A stretch of DNA of 64,000 bases from Novosphingobium sp. B 225. Lineage in GTDB: Bacteria > Pseudomonadota > Alphaproteobacteria > Sphingomonadales > Sphingomonadaceae. Position numbers and translations under genes: made by a program. The notes beneath the pieces are model-generated. The model was not told the DNA's origin and did no database searches. It was given only the letters and a program-made list of their open reading frames with translations. The stretch spans positions 1 to 64,000 of the forward strand of contig NZ_MWLM01000072.1 of the NCBI RefSeq assembly GCF_002198665.1. Direction: 5' to 3'. Positions 9,166 to 17,496 of this stretch are shown piece after piece; position 1 is the first letter of the stretch; each line of letters opens with the position of its first letter.

Positions 9166-10209
9166 ATGCTGCCCCAGACCTACACCGCCCGGATCGCCGC
9201 GCTGGAAGATCGGATCGCGTTCCTGCAGCGCCTGACGATCCATGCCGGTCTGACCGCTGTCGGACTGGGCATTGCCGCGCTGATGCTGGTGAAACGCGAT
9301 ACCGGCTTTGCGCTGGGCTTTGCAGATAAAGTCGTGCTGCCGTTGCGGCTGATTACCGATCAGGTGCCCACCACGGTCGACTATGCCCATCGCGCGCTGC
9401 TTTCCCCGGGTCAGGGGATCGTGCTGGGGATCATGATCAATCTGGCAGTGCTGGGCCCCTTGCAGGATTGGGTAAAGACCAAGGCCGATCTCGACAACTG
9501 GCAGGCCCGCTTCGCCCGCGTCTGCGCGGCCATGATCGGCGGGATCACCCTGCTGACGCCGTGGATCCTGATCTGGGCGATGACCCGGTTCGTTTACCGC
9601 CGCCGGGTCTTCAGCGGCAGTGCTGGCGGTGTTTTCACCTGGATCACCAGCTTTTTCGGAGCGATGGGCGGACTGCTGTTGGTGTTTCCACCTTTGGTCT
9701 TGATCACCACTGTTGTCGGCGAGTTTGATTTCAGCGCGCAGAACCAGCTCAAAATCACCACTCCGGCAGGCGCCGCCATGCTTCCCGCCGAGCAAGGCGA
9801 TGCAATCGGGCGCGACCAATACCATTATGTCCGCGCACAAGCCGCCTGGATCGACCACCAGCCGCAGGCGATGGTTCGCGAACTCGCCGCCATCGAAGGC
9901 GCTTGGCATCCACGGTTGCGGGCCGACCGCGCCCGGCTGGGCTTTATGGCCGCAGAGGCTGCCGAACAGCTTTCACCTGCGCAGCAAGCCCGCCTGGCCG
10001 CGATGGGCGGCAATGCCGCTCCCCGCACGTTTGCCCGGCGATCACGGGCCGCGCTGCTGTCCATTGCCGCCGCTGCCGCGCTGTTCGCGTTCGCGCTGAA
10101 CCGCATGCTGGGCCAGCGCCGCAGCGCCCTCCACCGCTTTGCCACGACGATCGAGACCAGTTCGAACCGCCGCCGCCAGCCAGGGAGCCTTGATGGAGCC
10201 CTCGCTTAA
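9166..10209 (+). CDS. Polytopic membrane protein of the TelA module
   Basis: 347 aa, family not recognised. Hydrophobic segments lie near residues 26-44, 84-102, 123-145, 158-184 and 293-313. Between the last two is a soluble, probably extracytoplasmic, domain of about 100 residues containing YVRAQAAWI and RELAAIEGAW. The same VRxxxA...ELAAMxxxW pattern recurs in the next two proteins, so all three appear to share a domain. The C-terminal tail is basic and overlaps the next gene by 17 bp. Confidence 0.72.
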   Translation: MLPQTYTARIAALEDRIAFLQRLTIHAGLTAVGLGIAALMLVKRDTGFALGFADKVVLPLRLITDQVPTTVDYAHRALLSPGQGIVLGIMINLAVLGPLQDWVKTKADLDNWQARFARVCAAMIGGITLLTPWILIWAMTRFVYRRRVFSGSAGGVFTWITSFFGAMGGLLLVFPPLVLITTVVGEFDFSAQNQLKITTPAGAAMLPAEQGDAIGRDQYHYVRAQAAWIDHQPQAMVRELAAIEGAWHPRLRADRARLGFMAAEAAEQLSPAQQARLAAMGGNAAPRTFARRSRAALLSIAAAAALFAFALNRMLGQRRSALHRFATTIETSSNRRRQPGSLDGALA

Positions 10210-10924
10210 GCCTCTGTTCTTTACCGGCCTGCCCGGCCAGATCCAGACCGGCGATGCGACCTTTGCAATGCGCAAACGGATTGCCGACATGATCTGGCAT
10301 GCCCGCCAGCGGCAGATCGGCGCGGTGCTGATCGCGATCGCTGCCATTTTCCTGGTCCTGCCGACATTCAGTGTTGCTGAGCATGATGCTTCGTTGCCTC
10401 CTGTCGACTCCGACTGGATCCAGGTTCCCGATGAGGCGCCGCACCGGGTCGAATTGCTGACCGCCACGCAGCAGGCCCGCAACACCGGCGGCGCGCTGGA
10501 ATTTGGCGGCTTCAACGGCTCAGCAACCCGATTGGACCCGGCCGAACAGGACATGGTCCGCTATATTCAGGCCCAGATCGCACGCGGCAACGGTGATCCA
10601 CGCAAGGTCGCGGCAGAACTGGCTGCGATGCAGAAACATTGGGCAAGCGCCAACCGGTCTGACGCAACCGTGATGCGCGGGCTGGTGGAATTCGTGCGCG
10701 CCAACGATCTGACCATGCCACTGCGCCAGGCCGAAAAACTTGCCGCAAATGCGCTGCCTCGCGCCCGAACCTTTATCCGCGATGCCAAGCCGACATTGGG
10801 GGAAACCACGGCGTTGATCGCCGCTGCCGGACTGGCCCTGGCCGCGCTGGCCATTCTGATCGCTGGAACCCGGATGGCGCGGATCGCCAACCTCTATCAA
10901 GCCCGCGTCAAGCAACTGGGATGA
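10193..10924 (+). CDS. TelA-module membrane protein, tandem paralogue 1
   Basis: 243 aa. The start is ATG 10193, with AGGGAG just upstream, inside the end of the preceding gene. Topology: short cytoplasmic N-terminus with AMRKRIADMIWHARQRQ (about 24-40), helix at about 41-60, a large extracytoplasmic domain, and a C-terminal helix (about 202-224) ending GTRMARIANLY. It is a clear paralogue of the next protein, sharing the ARQRQ patch, EHDxSLPP, VAAELAAMQ, VMRGLxxFVRANDLT and the RMARIA C-terminus. No named family recognised. Confidence 0.75.
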   Translation: MEPSLKPLFFTGLPGQIQTGDATFAMRKRIADMIWHARQRQIGAVLIAIAAIFLVLPTFSVAEHDASLPPVDSDWIQVPDEAPHRVELLTATQQARNTGGALEFGGFNGSATRLDPAEQDMVRYIQAQIARGNGDPRKVAAELAAMQKHWASANRSDATVMRGLVEFVRANDLTMPLRQAEKLAANALPRARTFIRDAKPTLGETTALIAAAGLALAALAILIAGTRMARIANLYQARVKQLG

Positions 10925-11649
10925 TCAGGCGTTTGTTCCCCGAACACGGCTTTGCCAATGCGGTCCCGGCCAGCGATCCAACGCTGGCCATGCGCATGCG
11001 CATCGCCAACATGCTCTGGCAGGCCCGCCAGCGCCAATTGGGCGCACTGTTTCTGGTGCTGTTGGCGGTGCTGACAATCATGCCAACGGTCAACCCGTCA
11101 GAGCATGACCTGTCGCTTCCGCCCGCCAGTTCAGCCACAGCGCATCTGCAGGGTGACCTCACCGAATATAGCATACTGATCAAAGCAGAGCAGGACGCGA
11201 CCAATCGGCAGCGGACCAGCTCTGATCCCAATCAGGCGGCGGAATTGCGCGACGAGCTGACCGCGCAGCAACGGGACAAGGTCCGCTTCCTGCTGGCGCT
11301 GAACGCACGCGAAGACAGCAATCCCCGGTTGGCCGCCGCCGAACTGGCCGCGATGCAAGGTGGCTGGACCACAGTGGAAGACTTGCGAGACCGCTATGTC
11401 ATGCGCGGGCTGATCAACTTCGTCCGCGCCAACGATCTGACCGTGCCCTTGCCGCACGCCGAAGCGCTGGCGATCAAGGACCCCAACCTGACCCCCGAAG
11501 TGAACATGGCCGCACTGCAACGCGATTTTGGCGGGCAACGCCGGTTTGGCCTGCTGTGCCTGATCGCCGCCGCCGTCAGCCTGCTGATCGGCCTGCGCAT
11601 GGCCCGCATCGCGACGGGATATATGGCGATCGCCAAGCGGCTGGGGTGA
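10921..11649 (+). CDS. TelA-module membrane protein, tandem paralogue 2
   Basis: 242 aa. The ATG overlaps the previous stop by 4 bp. Same two-helix topology as its upstream neighbour. Shared blocks: TLAMRMRIANMLWQARQRQ-type N-terminus, EHDLSLPP, AAELAAMQGGW, YVMRGLINFVRANDLTVPL, and a C-terminal helix ending LRMARIATGY. Strong conservation of cytoplasmic patches and extracytoplasmic blocks suggests the two proteins form a heteromer. The function is unknown; context implies a membrane complex served by TelA. Confidence 0.75.
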   Translation: MIRRLFPEHGFANAVPASDPTLAMRMRIANMLWQARQRQLGALFLVLLAVLTIMPTVNPSEHDLSLPPASSATAHLQGDLTEYSILIKAEQDATNRQRTSSDPNQAAELRDELTAQQRDKVRFLLALNAREDSNPRLAAAELAAMQGGWTTVEDLRDRYVMRGLINFVRANDLTVPLPHAEALAIKDPNLTPEVNMAALQRDFGGQRRFGLLCLIAAAVSLLIGLRMARIATGYMAIAKRLG

Positions 11650-11708
11650 ACGAACAGGCCCGTCGATTGCGGTTGCCTCCCGCGCAGATTTGGTCGATTC
11701 CCGGTTCG

Positions 11709-12890
11709 ATGATTGCTCGAAACCGCCCCCTCTCCCGCCTCGCCACCCGCCTCGCTCGCCTGTTCCATGGGGAGAGTGGCGCCGGGTTGTTGCTGATCGC
11801 CGTTGCCGTGGCGGCGATGGTGGCGGCGAATTCGCCGTTGGCGCATGGTTATCACGCGCTGTTCCACGATGCCTTGCCGTGGAGCCCGGTGGCCAGGCTG
11901 AATACGCTGCATCTGTGGATCAACGACGCGCTGATGGCGCTGTTCTTCTTTGTGGTCGGGCTGGAAATCAAGCGTGAGGTGCTGGACGGGGAACTGTCCA
12001 GCCCGGCGCGGCGGCGGTTGCCGGTGCTGGCGGCGGGGGCCGGGATGGTGGCTCCGGCCTTGGTGTTCCTGGCGGTGACAAGGGGCGATCCGGCTTTGCA
12101 GCCCGGTTGGGCGATTCCGGCGGCGACGGACATTGCCTTTGCGCTGGGGGTGCTGGCCTTGCTCGGCCCGCGCGTGCCGGCATCGCTGCGGCTGTTCCTG
12201 CTGACGGTGGCGATTGTCGATGATCTGGGGGCGGTGGCGATTATCGCGCTGGCCTATACCCGGGGGATCGACGGGCAATGGCTGGGCGCGGCGGCGGCAG
12301 TGCTGGCCGTGCTGGCCATCTGCAACCGGGCGGGGGTGCGCAGCGGCTGGGCTTATGCGCTGCTGGGCGCAGGGCTGTGGTATGCAGTGCTGCAATCGGG
12401 GGTTCACGCGACGGTGGCGGGCGTGCTGGCCGCGCTGTGCGTGCCGCTGCAGCTTGATCAGCGCGGCGACAGTCCGCTGCTGCGGATGGAGCATGCGCTG
12501 GCGCCGCTCAGCGCCTATCTGATCGTGCCGCTGTTCGGCTTTGCCAATGCCGGGGTGGCCTTGGCCGGGATCGGGCCGCAGGGGCTGATTTCGGCTCTGC
12601 CGCTGGGGGTCGCGCTGGGGCTGGTGCTGGGCAAGCAGGCGGGCATCTTTGGCGCGGTCTGGCTGGCGGCGCGCACTGGCTGGGCCGAGCGGCCCACGGG
12701 TGCGACATGGAGGCAGGTCTGGGGCCTGGCGCTGCTGTGCGGGATCGGCTTTACGATGAGCCTGTTTATCGGCCAGCTCGCCTTCCCCGACGCGCCGGAG
12801 CTGGTGGAGCAGGCCAAGCTGGGGGTGCTGGCGGGGTCGGTGTTGTCGGCCTTGGCGGGCTATGTGGTGCTGCGCGGGGCGCGGCGGTAA
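11709..12890 (+). CDS. nhaA: Na+/H+ antiporter NhaA
   Basis: 393 aa, close to E. coli NhaA (388 aa). The start is ATG 11709; the open frame upstream is an extension into the preceding gene. The paired ion-binding aspartates are in VAIVDDLGAV (Asp171-Asp172), and the unwound-helix region reads ATDIAFALG (near 139-147). It exchanges cytoplasmic Na+ or Li+ for protons, supporting pH and salt homeostasis. It starts 59 bp after the TelA module, so readthrough is possible. The gene ends at a convergent junction holding a palindromic repeat. Confidence 0.95.
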   Translation: MIARNRPLSRLATRLARLFHGESGAGLLLIAVAVAAMVAANSPLAHGYHALFHDALPWSPVARLNTLHLWINDALMALFFFVVGLEIKREVLDGELSSPARRRLPVLAAGAGMVAPALVFLAVTRGDPALQPGWAIPAATDIAFALGVLALLGPRVPASLRLFLLTVAIVDDLGAVAIIALAYTRGIDGQWLGAAAAVLAVLAICNRAGVRSGWAYALLGAGLWYAVLQSGVHATVAGVLAALCVPLQLDQRGDSPLLRMEHALAPLSAYLIVPLFGFANAGVALAGIGPQGLISALPLGVALGLVLGKQAGIFGAVWLAARTGWAERPTGATWRQVWGLALLCGIGFTMSLFIGQLAFPDAPELVEQAKLGVLAGSVLSALAGYVVLRGARR

Positions 12891-12900
12891 GCGGCTCTAT

Positions 12901-13004
12901 CTCCCCCTCCTCTTCAGAGGAGGGGGTCGGGGGGTGGTGGCGGCACGGCACTTTCGCCTGAGAACCGCACCACCCCCAACCCCCTCCTCTAAAGAGGATG
13001 GGGC
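12901..13004. repeat. About 104-bp palindrome-ended intergenic repeat, copy 1
   Basis: Each end is itself a palindrome of the type CCCCTCCTCTTCAGAGGAGG, with GGGGTGGTGGCGGCACG and CACCACCCCCAACC blocks between, so the whole can fold into a long hairpin. A second copy lies in reverse orientation at 60065-60169. Both copies sit between convergent genes, here nhaA and the glyoxalase gene, consistent with a mobile REP/MITE-like element that also serves as a two-way terminator. Confidence 0.8.
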
Positions 13005-13013
13005 TTTCTTTCC

Positions 13014-13448
13014 CTACCAGCTGCCGACATTCTCCATGCTGGCCCAGGGTTCCTGCGGCGGGAGGTGGCCATCCTGGAGCAGTTCCACCGAGATCCCGTC
13101 CGGCGTCTTGACGAAGGCCATGTGCCCGTCGCGCGGGGGGCGGTGGATCACGTGGCCCGCGGCCAGCAGCGCGGCGCAGGTTTCATAGATGTTGTCCACC
13201 CGGTAGGCGAGGTGGCCGAAATTGCGGCCGCCGGTATAGACCTCGCCCGCGCCGTCCTCGGGCGGCCAGTTGTAGGTCAGCTCAACCTCGGCCACCCCTT
13301 CCCCGCCCGGCGCGGCGAGGAAGATCAGGGTGAAGCGGCCCTGCGCGCTTTCGAAGCGGCGCACCTCGTTCACGCCGATCAGTTTGAAGAAGGCGATCGT
13401 CGCATCGGGGTCGGTGATCCGGATCATCGAATGGAGAAATTGGGTCAT
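13014..13448 (-). CDS. Lactoylglutathione lyase-like VOC protein
   Basis: 144 aa, a normal length for single-domain GloA. The start is ATG 13448 (MTQFLHSMIRI), where the family N-terminus begins; the open frame extends further but without family character. His6 in FLHSM is a conserved metal-ligand position, and the Glu in ISVELLQDG near the C-terminus fits another. The family isomerises the methylglyoxal-glutathione hemithioacetal. Residue context suggests a true glyoxalase I relative, but other VOC activities cannot be excluded. Confidence 0.8.
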   Translation of the reverse strand: MTQFLHSMIRITDPDATIAFFKLIGVNEVRRFESAQGRFTLIFLAAPGGEGVAEVELTYNWPPEDGAGEVYTGGRNFGHLAYRVDNIYETCAALLAAGHVIHRPPRDGHMAFVKTPDGISVELLQDGHLPPQEPWASMENVGSW

Positions 13449-13532
13449 ATTCAACTCATCGATAAAATTGCACGGTTCATCGTGCAGACAGCATAGGGAG
13501 CGCATCCCCTGCCCATCGCAGGGAGATTGGCC

Positions 13533-14300
13533 ATGTCCGATTCTACGCAGGATGAACCCGAATTAGCCACCCAATTCTGGCGTGATCCGGAAAACCGCCG
13601 CTGGCTGGCCACGGCCGGGGTGCTGACCGTGGGCCTGATCGTGGGCGGCTATCTCCTCGGCAACGGTCTGGTCCGCGCGCGTGAGGCGGACCGCGCGGTG
13701 ACTGTGCGGGGGCTGGCGGAAAAGGACGTGACCGCCGATCTCGCCGTCTGGTCGCTCAGCTTTTCGGCCAGCGCGCCGGACCTGACGAGCGCCCAGGCCG
13801 ATGCCGACCGCGATGCCGCCGCAATCCGGGCCTTCTTCAAGGAGGCCGGCTTTCCGGTGGGCGAATTGCAGCCGGTGGGGGTCAACGTTTCGACCTTTAC
13901 CGAAAACGGCAGTCCCAAAGTGACCGTTCGCCAGCGCATGACCTTGCGCACCCAGGACATCAAGCGCGCGCAGGATGCAGCCAAGCGCCAGTTCGATCTG
14001 GTCCGCGCCGGGGTGGAGCTGGAGGACGGGTCGGCGATCAATTACAGCTTTACCCGGCTCAATGCGATCAAGCCTGAGATGATCGCCGCCGCCACCAAGG
14101 ATGCCCGCGCCTCGGCCGAACAGTTCGCCAAGGACAGCGGCACTTCCGTAGGTGCGATCCGTAGCGCGACCCAGGGCTATTTCTCGATCCTCGATCGTGA
14201 CGCGGCCAGCGGTGACGAAAGCGGCGGCGGTTGGGGCGCGGGGAGCACGCCCTACAAGAAGGTCCGGGTGGTCACCACGGTCGAATTCTCGCTGCGCTGA
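13533..14300 (+). CDS. SIMPL domain-containing membrane-anchored protein
   Basis: 255 aa. ATG 13533 follows GGGAGATTGGCC. One N-terminal helix (about 27-48) anchors a periplasmic SIMPL domain containing VTVRGLAEKDVTADLAVW (about 58-75) and a C-terminal strand KKVRVVTTVEFSLR. The family (formerly DUF541) forms oligomeric assemblies of poorly known role, some linked to oxidative stress resistance. It is followed by a strong terminator shared with the convergent porin gene. Confidence 0.88.
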   Translation: MSDSTQDEPELATQFWRDPENRRWLATAGVLTVGLIVGGYLLGNGLVRAREADRAVTVRGLAEKDVTADLAVWSLSFSASAPDLTSAQADADRDAAAIRAFFKEAGFPVGELQPVGVNVSTFTENGSPKVTVRQRMTLRTQDIKRAQDAAKRQFDLVRAGVELEDGSAINYSFTRLNAIKPEMIAAATKDARASAEQFAKDSGTSVGAIRSATQGYFSILDRDAASGDESGGGWGAGSTPYKKVRVVTTVEFSLR

Positions 14301-14309
14301 AACGCCAAA

Positions 14310-14340
14310 CGGCCCGCTCCGGTTTTGCCGAAGCGGGCCG
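14310..14340. terminator. Hairpin terminator between SIMPL gene and porin
   Basis: CGGCCCGCT (14310-14318) pairs with AGCGGGCCG (14332-14340), and CCGG pairs with GCCG inside around a TTTT loop. It lies 10 bp after the SIMPL stop in a convergent gap. The T-tract is weak, so this is a likely but not textbook intrinsic terminator. Confidence 0.65.
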
Positions 14341-14378
14341 CGCCATGCACCCGGTGAATGCAGGAAGCTGGTTAGGCC

Positions 14379-15128
14379 TTAGAACGAGGCCTTGAGCGTG
14401 CCGACCACGGCATCGTTCGAGAAGCTGCTGATCGAATTGCCATCAACCCCGATGTAGCTGACGCCCAGCGACAGGTTCTTGGTAATCGCGTAGCTGGCAC
14501 CCAGCGAGTAATCGAACCCGCCATCGGTGCTTTTGCCGGTCAGCAACTTGGGCGACAGTGCGCCGTCGGTGTAGCCAAGGTGGGCCGAGACGCTGATCGG
14601 CGTTTCGGGAACGCCCAGGGTCCAGTCGGTGTAGAGGTACAGGTTGTCATCCCCGCCCAGCGAATCCTGCTTCCAGGCATAGGCCACGCCGACCTTGGCC
14701 GAAGCCGGACCCAGCGTCTTGGTCAGCGAGGCATAGGGTTCCATGACGTTGGCATCGCCAACCTTGCCGTTGGGATAGACGTAATAGAGCAGGCCGACAT
14801 CGGCAGTCAGCCCATCGGCGACCGCGCCGGTCCAGCCGCCGTAAACGTCAAGTTCCATGTTGCCGTAAACGGCGGAATCTTCAAGGTTCGAGCCCCAGGC
14901 ACCGACATAGAAGCCGCTGGCGTGGTTGACGTTGATCGTCCCTTGCACTGCCATGTCGCCCGCGCTCAGCGACAGGCCGCGGAAGCGATAGTCGGTGGCG
15001 AGTGTGGCACTGCCGGTCACGGTGAATTCGGACGGCGGATCGGTTTCATCCGCGAAGGCCGGGGTGGCTGCGAGCATGCAGCCGGCGAAAAGAGTAGCAG
15101 CAATCTTGCTGCGGACGGACGTGAGCAT
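14379..15128 (-). CDS. TorF family putative porin
   Basis: 249 aa. The cleavable signal peptide ends near AFA-DE (residue 26). The mature protein has beta-barrel character with alternating aromatic and Gly residues, DYRFRGLSLS near the N-terminus (typical of TorF porins), and C-terminal Phe (LKASF). AAGGAAG lies before the ATG. In sphingomonads such porins often stand next to glnK-amtB and are linked to nitrogen supply. Those genes are not adjacent here, but the upstream region carries NtrC-like and sigma-54-like sites, which supports nitrogen control. Confidence 0.88.
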   Translation of the reverse strand: MLTSVRSKIAATLFAGCMLAATPAFADETDPPSEFTVTGSATLATDYRFRGLSLSAGDMAVQGTINVNHASGFYVGAWGSNLEDSAVYGNMELDVYGGWTGAVADGLTADVGLLYYVYPNGKVGDANVMEPYASLTKTLGPASAKVGVAYAWKQDSLGGDDNLYLYTDWTLGVPETPISVSAHLGYTDGALSPKLLTGKSTDGGFDYSLGASYAITKNLSLGVSYIGVDGNSISSFSNDAVVGTLKASF

Positions 15129-15167
15129 GGCAATCTTCCTTGCGGTTGGTTGTGCTTCGTCCCACCT

Positions 15168-15241
15168 GCGCCCAACGTGCCGCCTCTCGTTTTTTGGAAG
15201 CGATCACCAAGGACAGGTGCGTTGCAGCACATTTTTGTTGC
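15168..15241 (-). promoter_or_regulatory. Candidate NtrC site and sigma-54 promoter of the porin
   Basis: On the minus strand GCAACAAAAATGTGC (15241-15227) matches 12 of 15 positions of the NtrC-type site GCACCAAAATGGTGC. About 60 bp nearer the gene is GGCACGTTGGGCGC (15181-15168), which keeps the GG-N10-GC spacing of -24/-12 promoters but has GC in place of TT before the -12 GC. The predicted transcript starts about 28 nt before the porin ATG. Arrangement and spacing fit an NtrC-activated promoter. Confidence 0.5.
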
Positions 15242-15372
15242 GCTGCACAAGAGCAAATTCGCATCTCGATTGCGTAAACACGGCATTGTGTGGTTTTCCG
15301 GCAACGCCTGGCGCGCGGTGCATTGTTCGTTAAGCGCCCTGCGGCTATAGCGCGGCGGCAACGGATCAGGTC

Positions 15373-16170
15373 ATGTTTTCCAAGCTGCGCAAGCTCTTCT
15401 CCTCTGCCGATAACGGCCCGCGCCCTGCCCTTCCGGCCGGATCGCGTGCCTATGCGATGGGCGATGTGCATGGCCGGCTTGATCTGTTCACCACGCTTTG
15501 CGACGCGATCGATGCCGATGATGCCGCGCGCGGCACCGCCGATACCAGCGTGATCCTGCTGGGTGACTTGATCGATCGCGGTCCGGACAGCGCCGGAGTG
15601 ATCGCCCTTGCCCGCGCCTGGGGCCAGCGCCGCACCGTGCGGGTGCTGATGGGCAATCACGAAGAGATGTTCCTTGATGCGTTGGAAAAGGAAGAGGTGC
15701 TGCGCCACTTCCTGCGCTTTGGCGGCAAGGAAACCGTGCTGAGCTATCCGATCGATCCCGAGGAATATACCCGCTCTGACCTGGCCGAAACGATCGCGCT
15801 GATGCAGGCGGCGATCCCGGCGGCGGATGTGGATTTCATTCGTTCGTTTGAGGACCGGATCGAGCTGGGTGATTACCTGTTCGTCCATGCCGGGATCCGG
15901 CCCGATGTGGCGATTCCGGATCAGGCCGTCTCGGACCTGCGCTGGATCCGCGAACCCTTTCTGAGCCACACCGCCAGCTTCGGCCCGGTGGTGGTCCACG
16001 GCCACACCATTGATCCCGCACCGCAAGTGCGGGCCAACCGGATCGGGATCGATACCGGGGCCTATCGTACCGGCTGCCTGACCGCACTGGGATTGCAAGG
16101 CGAAGACCGCTGGCTGATCGAGGCCCGCGACGAAAACGGCGCGATCCGCGTCACGCAAAGGAGCTTGTAG
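15373..16170 (+). CDS. Calcineurin-type metallophosphoesterase (PP2A/lambda phosphatase-like)
   Basis: 265 aa. Metal-binding motifs are in order: GDVHG (near 30-34), GDLIDRG (near 64-70), GNHEE (near 94-98), then VHAGIRP and HGHT. This is the Ser/Thr protein phosphatase-like (PrpA/PrpB, lambda) layout. The substrate could be a phosphoprotein or a dinucleotide and cannot be assigned from sequence. The stop directly abuts the ugd ATG and the gene end carries the ugd ribosome-binding site, so the two are an operon. Confidence 0.88.
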   Translation: MFSKLRKLFSSADNGPRPALPAGSRAYAMGDVHGRLDLFTTLCDAIDADDAARGTADTSVILLGDLIDRGPDSAGVIALARAWGQRRTVRVLMGNHEEMFLDALEKEEVLRHFLRFGGKETVLSYPIDPEEYTRSDLAETIALMQAAIPAADVDFIRSFEDRIELGDYLFVHAGIRPDVAIPDQAVSDLRWIREPFLSHTASFGPVVVHGHTIDPAPQVRANRIGIDTGAYRTGCLTALGLQGEDRWLIEARDENGAIRVTQRSL

Positions 16171-17481
16171 ATGAAGATCGCGATGGTCGGTTCGGGCTAT
16201 GTCGGGCTGGTTTCGGGGGCCTGTTTTGCCGATTTCGGGCACGATGTTGTCTGCATCGACAAGGATCCGGCCAAGATCGAAAGCCTGCAGCGTGGCGTAA
16301 TGCCGATCTATGAGCCTGGACTGGCCGAACTGGTAACCTCCAACGCCAAGTCCGGGCGGCTGAGCTTTACCACCGATCTGGCCGAAGGGATCGCCGGAGC
16401 CGCCGCAATCTTCATCGCGGTGGGCACCCCCAGCCGCCGCGGCGATGGCCATGCCGACCTGTCCTATGTCTATGCCGTGGCAGAAGAGATCGGTCAGACC
16501 TTGGTCAATGACGCCGTGATCGTGACCAAGAGCACCGTGCCCGTCGGCACCGGGGACGAGGTTGAACGGATCCTGTCCGAAGCCGGGCTGAAGGTGAAAT
16601 TCGCGGTGGCCTCCAACCCCGAATTCCTGCGCGAAGGCGCGGCGATCGGCGATTTCAAGCGGCCTGACCGGATCGTGATCGGCACCGATGATGAATGGGC
16701 GCGCAGCGTGATGACCGAGGTCTATCGCCCGCTGTTCCTCAACAAGGCGCCGATCCTGTTCACCGCCCGCCGGTCGAGCGAGCTGATCAAATACGCCGCC
16801 AATGCCTTTCTGGCGGTCAAGATCACTTTCATCAACGAAATGGCGGACTTGTGCGAAAAGGTTGGCGCGGACGTGCAGGACGTGTCGCGCGGGATCGGCA
16901 TGGACGGGCGGATCGGGGCAAAGTTCCTCCACGCCGGGCCGGGCTATGGCGGATCGTGCTTCCCCAAGGACACGCTCGCCCTGCTCAAGACCGCCGAGGA
17001 CTATGAAGCGCCGACCCGGATCGTCGAGGCGGTGGTCAAGGTCAACGATGCCCGCAAGCGCGCGATGGGCCGCAAGGTGATCGAAGCGCTGGGCGGGATC
17101 GAAGCGGCGCGCGGCAAAAAGGCGGCGCTGCTGGGCCTGACGTTCAAACCGCAGACCGACGACATGCGCGACAGCCCGTCGATCGCGATTGCCCAGACGC
17201 TGGTCGATGCCGGGGTCGAAGTTACGGCCTATGATCCCGAAGGGATGGATCTGGCCAGGCCGCTGATGCCGCAAGTGGCGATGTGCGACAGCGCCTATGC
17301 CGCGATCGAAGGTGCGGACGCGACCGTGATCGTGACCGAATGGGACGCCTTCCGCGCGCTCGACCTGGCGCGGGTCAAGGCAGCGATGAATGCGCCGGTT
17401 CTGGTGGACCTGCGCAATGTCTATGATCCGGCGGAAGTGCGGGCCAAGGGGTTCGCCTATTCCAGCGTGGGGCGGCCCTAA
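16171..17481 (+). CDS. ugd: UDP-glucose 6-dehydrogenase
   Basis: 436 aa. The N-terminal Rossmann motif is GSGYVGLVSGACFADFG (7-23). The catalytic cysteine lies in GPGYGGSCFPKDT, and FKPQTDDMRDSPS opens the C-terminal domain. It oxidises UDP-glucose to UDP-glucuronate with two NAD+, supplying precursors for exopolysaccharide or glycolipids (sphingomonads make glucuronosyl sphingolipids, a plausible sink). The ATG follows the metallophosphoesterase stop without a gap; AAAGGAG lies 9 bp upstream inside that gene. Confidence 0.95.
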   Translation: MKIAMVGSGYVGLVSGACFADFGHDVVCIDKDPAKIESLQRGVMPIYEPGLAELVTSNAKSGRLSFTTDLAEGIAGAAAIFIAVGTPSRRGDGHADLSYVYAVAEEIGQTLVNDAVIVTKSTVPVGTGDEVERILSEAGLKVKFAVASNPEFLREGAAIGDFKRPDRIVIGTDDEWARSVMTEVYRPLFLNKAPILFTARRSSELIKYAANAFLAVKITFINEMADLCEKVGADVQDVSRGIGMDGRIGAKFLHAGPGYGGSCFPKDTLALLKTAEDYEAPTRIVEAVVKVNDARKRAMGRKVIEALGGIEAARGKKAALLGLTFKPQTDDMRDSPSIAIAQTLVDAGVEVTAYDPEGMDLARPLMPQVAMCDSAYAAIEGADATVIVTEWDAFRALDLARVKAAMNAPVLVDLRNVYDPAEVRAKGFAYSSVGRP

Positions 17482-17496
17482 GTCCGATCACAAGGC

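Noticed and set aside
8002..9909. Long minus-strand open frame (635 codons) across the TelA module
   Set aside because: Antisense to TelA and the next gene, with biased composition and no family signal.
12891..13013. Insertion sequence remnant
   Set aside because: No transposase reading frame or target duplications visible; the repeat is too short and is described as a palindromic repeat instead.
15046..17274. Long minus-strand open frame (742 codons) over the metallophosphoesterase and ugd
   Set aside because: Antisense to two clear genes with conserved motifs; no recognisable protein.
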